Translations under genes and position numbers: made by a program
Notes under the pieces: model-generated
What the model was told of the DNA's origin: nothing
The model's input: only the letters and a program-made list of their open reading frames with translations
Database searches by the model: none
In this document: positions 53,817-64,000 of the stretch, piece by piece
Position numbering within the stretch: the first letter of the stretch is position 1
Layout: each line of letters opens with the position of its first letter
Source: Lota lota
Taxonomy: Eukaryota > Chordata > Actinopteri > Gadiformes > Lotidae
Direction of reading: 5' to 3'
Assembly (NCBI GenBank): GCA_026745465.1
Contig: JACYXH010000175.1
Span: 2,491,501 to 2,555,500 of the forward strand
DNA length: 64,000 bases

Positions 53817-54028
53817 AACCATACTGTCTACTGGTAAACAATGTAACCAAAACCAATCTGTCTACTGGTAAACAATGTAACCAATACCAAATTGTCTAAC
53901 TTACTGGTTAACATTAACCCAAACCACTCTGTCTACAGGTAAACATGTTACATAAACAACTCTCTCTACTGGTAAACGTGTAAACTAAACCACTCTGTCT
54001 ACTGGTAAACATGTAACATTAACAACTC
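53817..54028. repeat. 31-37-bp minisatellite in NOL9/ZBTB48 promoter interval
   Basis: About six diverged units with CTGTCTACTGGTAAACA and GTAACCNAAACCA cores; unit starts near 53824, 53858, 53892, 53929, 53963 and 53994. It begins about 200 bp upstream of the NOL9 start codon. Confidence 0.88.
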
Positions 54029-55163
54029 GTTATGTTGTCAAAAGCTATGCTAGCGTTTGGCAGTCAGCCGAGTCGCTACGGATAATGTATTTATCTCATT
54101 TATATTTATATATATAAATGTAATTACCACAATGTCGTCACAGGCATGCAATGTCCCCTAAACCCTTTAGATGTGTTTTTGATCAGGCACACTCTATTAT
54201 ATCAATGCGAACCATGAGCTAGCTCTAGACACGTTGTACAGCCGAGTGTGCTAACAAGCTTATTAGTTAGCCATGTGAAAGCAACAGATCCTCAGATGGC
54301 CGACCAAGAGTAACGCGGAGTTTAGTTTCTTACAGCAGTTAGTAGATAGATTTTTCGTGTTTCACTGAAGGACTACAAATGCGGAATAAAAATGCTCATA
54401 AGATTATACTAGAGCATATGTATTCAAGCTGACTGAAGTATTAATATTACCAAATAAATTGCTATTCTTGTGGAAAACAACATTTCGCAGAGTTTGTTAG
54501 TGAACGGCGTCACATCCACTTCCTTTCATAAATTGAAGGGCCTACCCGAAACAAGGTACACATGTAGCATAACGTTAGCTACTTTGTTTATTTATTTGCA
54601 AATAATTTGAAGACCAGTAACGTTCTTAACAAGTTTATGCCAACTGTGATTTAAATAAGACTACCGTTAAAGTCTGTATTGAGACAGACCAATGAAGAGA
54701 TCGTTAAGGGAGTGTCTTTAAACATATGCCGTGGGACATAACGTCGAGATCAGCGCAGGGGTTTGCAACAATTTAAGACCCACCAGAGATAAGCTGGTCG
54801 GAACTTGACGAGCGCTGTAACGTTCTTTACATTATACTCATAGTAAATATGTCAGGACATATATACATTGCATTTAGAACTGCTCTAAAGCGAGTCGATT
54901 ACCCAATTTGCATATCAGGAAAATGTATAATTGCATAGGCTACACTGTTTAATCTCAAAGTATAATATAGGCAGGGCATAATGTTTATTACAATATCAAA
55001 TTATACTACTCGTATCAAATTATACTACACGCCGAGTCGTTTTAAATGTACCTACATTTTTTCTTAATATTGTCATTTTACATTGTATTTTTTTCTTAAT
55101 GTTCTAATCATAACGCCTACTGAAATATACATGTATCTCTTTCCAGTTTTCTTTCCCAGGCAC

Positions 55164-55190
55164 ATGATGTGCCTTGTAACAGCCATCTGA
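55164..55190 (+). promoter_or_regulatory. Upstream ORF in ZBTB48 leader
   Basis: A 27-nt ORF with two adjacent ATG codons encodes eight residues (MMCLVTAI) and stops with TGA 10 nt before the ZBTB48 start codon. It falls after a good acceptor-like site and so probably lies in the mature leader. Such short upstream ORFs can lower main-ORF translation. The regulatory role is inference. Confidence 0.45.
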
Positions 55191-55200
55191 ACTGCGAAAA

Positions 55201-59127
<3,927 letters not shown>

Positions 59128-59327
59128 AGGAGACATAAAGACTGATATGCTACTTGATCCACAGACAGCCTCAAGGGAAAGATCTTAACCTTCCTTAAGT
59201 GTGGTTGAAAAGCATTTTGTATGAGTATGTGTTAGCATAAACAAGAGTTGAAACGCTGAATCAAATCTTTGACGTTTGGGAGTTGACATGCCTAGTATGG
59301 GAGTAAATGTCGCTAAGTAGAAGAAAA

Positions 59328-59670
59328 AATAAACCACATTGGTATTAAAAGACAACAAAGGAGTAGCATCGGGTGCAAATAGAAGTGGAAATAGAAATGT
59401 TGCACATGACCACAATTATCTTATCGGCTACAACAAAATGATTGGTCAAGATCAGTGAACTCACCATTCAAAATCGGATAATCCTGGAGCACATGAGGCT
59501 GTAACTTAGTTTTGATCGAATAAAACTTAAGTATGCACTCGTTTAACCTTGTCTTGTACACCACAGACCATGAATTTGATCAGTGAAACAAAAGCAAACA
59601 GCAAAACAGACGTGAAGCAGCACACTACACAGAATTAGTTTTATTTCTGCTACACCATTCGGGAAATAAA
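59328..59670 (+). terminator. Candidate poly(A) signals for ZBTB48
   Basis: Canonical AATAAA hexamers on the plus strand lie at 59328-59333, 59519-59524 and 59665-59670, that is 200, 390 and 540 nt after the ZBTB48 stop. The second and third are the more usual distances. Use of the third would place the 3' end past the likely KLHL21 end and overlap the two transcripts. Confidence 0.45.
59640..59645 (-). terminator. Candidate poly(A) signal for KLHL21
   Basis: The plus-strand hexamer TTTATT is AATAAA on the minus strand and is the first canonical signal I find downstream of the KLHL21 stop at 60756. It implies a 3' UTR of about 1.1 kb that contains the (CTT)n tract and ends close to the ZBTB48 3' end. 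Confidence 0.4.
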
Positions 59671-60590
59671 TGTTATACAAACACATTACATTCAGGCAAC
59701 GTATGATGTATGTAAGAAAATAGCTTCAACAATACTAATATATGTATGAAAACCACAAAACCTATGAATAAAAGTGTTACTTCGAAGACTATTTTACATA
59801 AAAAACAAATTGAGAGATTTGTAGCATTTCCAGTTGTGATTGAAGATCCATCACCACAAACCACTTCTGGGTTGCAACTAATAAAACAATACAAAAACAT
59901 AAATATATTTAAAAAAAGAAAACATTAAAAAATATATGTTTCCATGCACATTATGTACTGGAACCCAGAAATAGATGTCAGATTTATACCACTACCTTAA
60001 TTTTTTTTTTTTACTTTTTTCAACAAGCTAGAGAGGTTTGTTTTTTTTAGGTTTCACCTGTGACAGATTCAAAGAATAAGTGATGCACTTGCAATTAAAA
60101 CTCGGGCAGATTGTTAACAGCTAAAAGGTGTAACACTAGATAATCACAGAGACGGGAGCTGTTGTTCAGTCTAATTAATAATCAGGAGTTAGAATACGTG
60201 GACCTGGGATTATTGTACACAACATTGTACATGACATCGGCGAATCAGCCCACACAGAGCACCAAGCAAAGCCTTGCGTGTCGGTGTTGAGCCAGCTAAC
60301 CAAAGGTTGTGACTTAAGCTTTTGGAATGTTAGCGGGTGTCAGGGATATTATTGATGTCGTCTCGTGTTCTCGACCACAATTGTGGTACATTTTGATTTT
60401 AACTGACAAAATAATCAACCACTATCAAAAAAAACGGTCAGGGATGTCCTGGAAACATCTAGCGGAGTCTGTCAAATCCCTTGGTCCATCAGACATAATG
60501 ATAAACATGAGAGCTGATCAGCAATGGCAGAATAGTAGGCTGGCCGACCGCGAGGATGTCAGATGGGAAAACCTTCATAGTACCAAAGTG

Positions 60591-60630
60591 CTTCTTCTTC
60601 TTCTTCTTCTTCTTCTTCTTCTTCTTCTTC
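60591..60630. repeat. (CTT)13 trinucleotide repeat
   Basis: CTT/GAA array of about 40 bp, probably inside the KLHL21 3' UTR, about 130 nt after its stop codon. Confidence 0.9.
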
Positions 60631-60755
60631 TGCTTCTTGTAGTTTCCACATGGCCAGGAGGTGAATTTACAGTTAAACCTGTTAGTGGCGCTACACATGG
60701 AACCCAATAGGCTGGCGAGAGATAAAGAGAGAGTACTGGGTTTGGGCTCCGAACC

Positions 60756-63700
60756 TCAGCGCGCCGGGTTCACGTCGTGATTTTGGTTCTGGTTGAGATT
60801 GTTGTGGTGGTTGAGCAGCGCCTGTTGACGGTTGTGTTGTCGGTGCAGGCGAACTGCGTTGGAGTCGGGGATCTCCGCGGGTTCGAAGGTGCTGGCCACC
60901 AGGGGCATGAACTGGCGGAAGATGCTGACGCTGCCGTGCCAGAAGGTGGGCTGGGGCATCCGGCCAGCGATGACCCAGCCGCGGGTCACCGGGTCGTAGG
61001 CCTCCACCACGTCCGACAGCTCAAACGTGTTGTCGTAGCCGCCTGACACATACAGCTTTCCACCCAGTACTGCCACACTTCCACCAACGTGGACCTGGAA
61101 GAAAAAGAGTACAGCAATATTGTTTTGAATGATTGATTTTCCTATTCAACATCCAAAATAATGAATCAAAGGTGTTGTTCTCTTACAAAAAATGTCACAT
61201 TTAACAATGACAAAAATGGGCTGGAGACAGTAAGCTATAGATCATACAATATATATATAACAGTTTGCTCCTCCTAAGTAATACTAGGACATTTATGATG
61301 AACCTGATAAATGAGACACAATATTATCAACATTGATACCTGGTTCATTGGGCTGATCTTGTCCCATTCGTTCTTTTTTGGATTGAAAACATCCACCTCA
61401 GCAGAGTCATCCCTGGATAAAACACACATTTGAAAATACATTTAATAAAAATATACCTTACATTGGTAGGTCATAATTTTTTCACCTATCTAACAAAATA
61501 TTGAACATCCACTACAACTTATCTCCCATATTTACATATTTTCCACGACGCTAACATCCTATTTTATGCAAAATACACCTGATTAGATCACGGAAGTAGG
61601 CTCCACTATGAACGCCTTTTCGTTGTGTTCTGGGGACACTCTCCCGGTGTCCCCAGGAAGGGGGCGTGTCACCAGGAGAGGGCGTGACCCCACGGCCACA
61701 GATCTCCTCACCTGATGAAGTAGATGAGGCCGTCCAGCGTGGCGGTCTTGGGGGCGAAGGACCAGGGGGGCAGCTGCCCAGCGCTGACCAGGGACCAGCG
61801 GTTGGACTCGCTGTCGTAGCCCTGGATGGCCATGGTGTCCTCTGCCGTCAGCGAGCCGATGGCGTACAGGCGCCCGTTGCAGGTGGTGGTGGAGCAGTTG
61901 TCCATGGGGTGCAGCATGGGCGGCAGGGCCTCCCAGCAGTCCAGGGCCTGGTCGTAGCGCTCTGTGCTGTCCGACGCCACCACGTACAGCTGGCCCTTCA
62001 CCACGCAGGAGCTGTGGTACTCGCGGGGCTTCAGCATGGGCGACACCTCCGTCCACTCGTTCACGCTCGACTTGTAGCGCCACACGCCGTCGTAGAGGCG
62101 GGAGCCGTCAGAGCCACCTAGAAAAAAAAAGAAACAACACCAGTTGTAAATGGTTTTATCGATGTTCCTGCAGTGCATTGGTCCGTTTGTTCACCGATCG
62201 GTTGGTTGACATTATGATAAACGAAAGGGCTCTACGCTGCAGGCTGGGTGTCTAGTTAATCCAGTTTGCCTTCAGAGACTTTTTGTTGCAGCAATCGATC
62301 TTCTTTATCTCTTCTTTAAATGTGGAGCCTCAGAGCAATGTCCTCGTATTGTCCCTTAAACATTAGCTGGGCCAAGGAAAGATATTGAAAAAACACAGGT
62401 TCACACAGTGAACCTTAACAGAGAGGGGGATTAAATCAAATGTATACTTCTTCTGTTGTGGCCATGGCCCATGTTTGACATGGGTCCTCATGTGGCCTTA
62501 CTGGAAACACATTCCTAGCCCGCGCTGAGTAGCGACTGATAAGGATGATGATGAGGACGGCCTCTGGTGGTTTAATCCGCCACTGCAGTGCTGAGGACAA
62601 AGTGTCTTGTGTCAGTTTCCTTTTCCACATTATATACAGCAAGTTGGCGGGATGAGTGTAGTTTATTTATATGCACTAGACGAGCCATATTGTAAGATGA
62701 GAGGAGCCAGAGAAGCAGGTCAGGACAAAGAGTCAGGACACCATTGATTCTCTCTGGTAGAGTAAATAAAATTGAAAAACTACTTTCTCCTGTCATGCCA
62801 GAGTTCAAAAGAGGAGCATTCAAAAAGAGTCTAAGACTGAAAGCCTGACTCCACTTCTGACTCCACCTGTCCTCCATTTAGAGGGAAATTCAGAACTACC
62901 TGGATGTCCTAACTAAACTTACAATTAGTTAAACCAGCTAGCTCAGCGTGAAGATGAACCTGAACCCGTACCTCTCCCAACTCTGCAAGCCGTCTACTCA
63001 CCTGTGACATACATGTCATTTCCCAAGGCCGCTATGCTGTAGCCGCCGCCCAGGTGGTCGGGGAACTCGGCCAGGTAGCGCCACTGTCCCGTCTGGGGGT
63101 TGAAACAGTCCACGGTGACCAGCTCGTCGCAGTCCTGGTCGCAGCCCCCCACCACCACCAGGATCTCCGCCAGGCCCGTGGAGGAGCGTGGGCGCATGCG
63201 GTTGCAGGGCCTGTCGTGACGGTCGTACTCGCTGGACTGGAAGCTGCGCGCCTCGCTGACCATGCGCAGGCAGGTGGGGGACAGGTAGACCAGCGGGTCG
63301 CTCTCCACGTGGGCCAGCAGGAAGAAGCGCCGCACGAACGGCAGCCGCACCTGCTGCAGGAGCTCGGGCCAGTAGTGCAGCCGCCGCTTGAGGTCGGCCT
63401 TCACCCAGCGTGTGGCAATCTGATAGGCCGTCTCCTCCTTGTCCACGCACAGCTCGTCGTCCGACACGATCTCCAGCAGACGCTTCCAGGTCAGCTTCTC
63501 GAAGTCTGTCCCCTTGGCCAGATCCATGATGTTCTTGAGGACGTAGCGGCGGGCACTGGCCGCCAGCTCCCGGCAGGCGTACGCCTCGGCGAAGTCCTGG
63601 ATCTCCAGGCAGTTGGAGACGTCCAAGCGCTGCTCCAGAAAGGCACAGCAGGCCTCCTTGACCGAGGGGAACTGGAAGAGGTCAGCCGTCTTCAGCAGGA

Positions 63701-64000
63701 GATCCACATTATCCTGGGTGACGGTGACCCGGCCCGTGTAGCAGAAGTCCACCAGCAGGCCCAGCAGCTCGGCCGACACCTCGTGCAGGACGACGCGGTC
63801 CATAGCGCTCTCCCGCAGCGTGCCGGTGAACATGGCCCGGAAGTAGGTGCTGGCAGCGGCCAGCACCGTGCGGTGGCAGTGGAAGTCCTGGCCCTCGGCG
63901 CTCAGGGTGACGTCGAAGAACTTCCGCTCGGCGCGCAGCTCGTGGATCCCCCGCAGGAGGTTAAAGGCGTGCGCTGTGTCGAAGAAGGGCAGCGTGGACG
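60756..64000 (-). CDS. KLHL21: KLHL21 Kelch-like CUL3 substrate adaptor, extreme N-terminus outside window
   Basis: Coding exons in view: 64000-63002 (open at the window edge), 62117-61712, 61412-61340, 61094-60756 (TGA). Phases join, giving about 605 codons. The window starts a few residues inside the protein ([17 protein letters not shown]). The BTB domain ([20 protein letters not shown]...) is followed by BACK ([18 protein letters not shown]...) and then Kelch repeats ([58 protein letters not shown]). The Kelch region is nearly identical to the human one. Family knowledge: KLHL21 recruits Aurora B to CUL3 ubiquitin ligase at the anaphase midzone and is needed for cytokinesis. The last about 45 residues are rich in Asn, His and Gln and do not resemble the human tail. 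One gene lies tail-to-tail (ZBTB48). Confidence 0.98.
62118..63001. other. KLHL21: KLHL21 intron
   Basis: No repeat or additional exon recognised. The donor after 63002 is in phase with the acceptor at 62117 (phase 1, forming Gly). Confidence 0.85.

Larger units (their letters stand above)
53614..55200. promoter_or_regulatory. Head-to-head NOL9/ZBTB48 intergenic promoter region
   Basis: The start codons of NOL9 (53613, minus) and ZBTB48 (55201, plus) are 1587 bp apart and point away from each other, so both promoters must lie here or in unseen 5' UTR exons. A pyrimidine-rich acceptor-like sequence (ttctttcccag, ending near 55159) precedes a possible 5' UTR exon of ZBTB48. An AG 6-7 nt before the NOL9 ATG could be a UTR acceptor for NOL9. 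A six-unit minisatellite fills 53817-54028. I see no TATA box that I would defend and no dense CpG island. The exact transcription starts cannot be fixed from sequence alone. Confidence 0.5.
59128..60755. other. Tail-to-tail ZBTB48/KLHL21 3' UTR region
   Basis: Holds both 3' UTRs, their candidate poly(A) signals, a T-rich stretch at 60000-60050 and (CTT)13. No ORF of note. Confidence 0.8.

Noticed and set aside
61583-62121. Long ORFs in other frames over KLHL21 exons (also 63016-63450)
   Set aside because: Shadow frames of GC-rich coding exons.

Overview
The window is vertebrate nuclear DNA. It has split genes with GT/AG introns and long introns full of dinucleotide microsatellites, G/C homopolymers and minisatellites, plus fragments of repeats typical of teleost fish. 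The density and length of the AC/GT arrays suggest a teleost, possibly a gadiform (cod-like) fish. That taxonomic guess is inference; the genes themselves are recognised from their proteins.

Four protein-coding genes are supported by exons whose splice sites and reading phases join without a break. (1) PLEKHG5, minus strand, about 22-40441: 17 coding exons giving 738 complete codons, running off the left edge inside the PH domain. (2) NOL9, minus strand, 48759-53613: 12 coding exons, 702 aa, with a P-loop. (3) ZBTB48 (HKR3/TZAP), plus strand, 55201-59127: 10 coding exons, 763 aa, a BTB domain and 11 C2H2 zinc fingers. (4) KLHL21, minus strand, 60756 to beyond 64000: four coding exons in view with BTB, BACK and Kelch repeats; only the first few codons lie outside. 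The order and orientation match human 1p36.31 (PLEKHG5-NOL9-[TAS1R1]-ZBTB48-KLHL21), except that no TAS1R1 is seen between NOL9 and ZBTB48.

Layout: 0-17.7 kb holds the dense 3' two-thirds of PLEKHG5; 17.7-40.4 kb holds two giant 5' introns with two small exons; 40.4-48.7 kb is intergenic and repeat-rich; 48.7-53.6 kb is NOL9; 53.6-55.2 kb is a head-to-head NOL9/ZBTB48 promoter region; 55.2-59.1 kb is ZBTB48; 59.1-60.8 kb is a tail-to-tail gap; 60.8-64 kb is KLHL21. The genes are unrelated in pathway: Rho signalling, rRNA processing, telomere/transcription, and a CUL3 adaptor for mitosis. Their proximity is conserved synteny, not an operon.

The most unusual structure is an 874-bp, 46-unit, 19-bp CpG-rich minisatellite that makes up about 77% of one PLEKHG5 intron and starts 11 nt from the 5' splice site. 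Several other PLEKHG5 splice sites are also closely flanked by extreme simple repeats. NOL9 carries two tandem-duplicated splice donors. I see no CRISPR array, rRNA, tRNA or intact transposon gene, and nothing that I would call a new multi-gene system.
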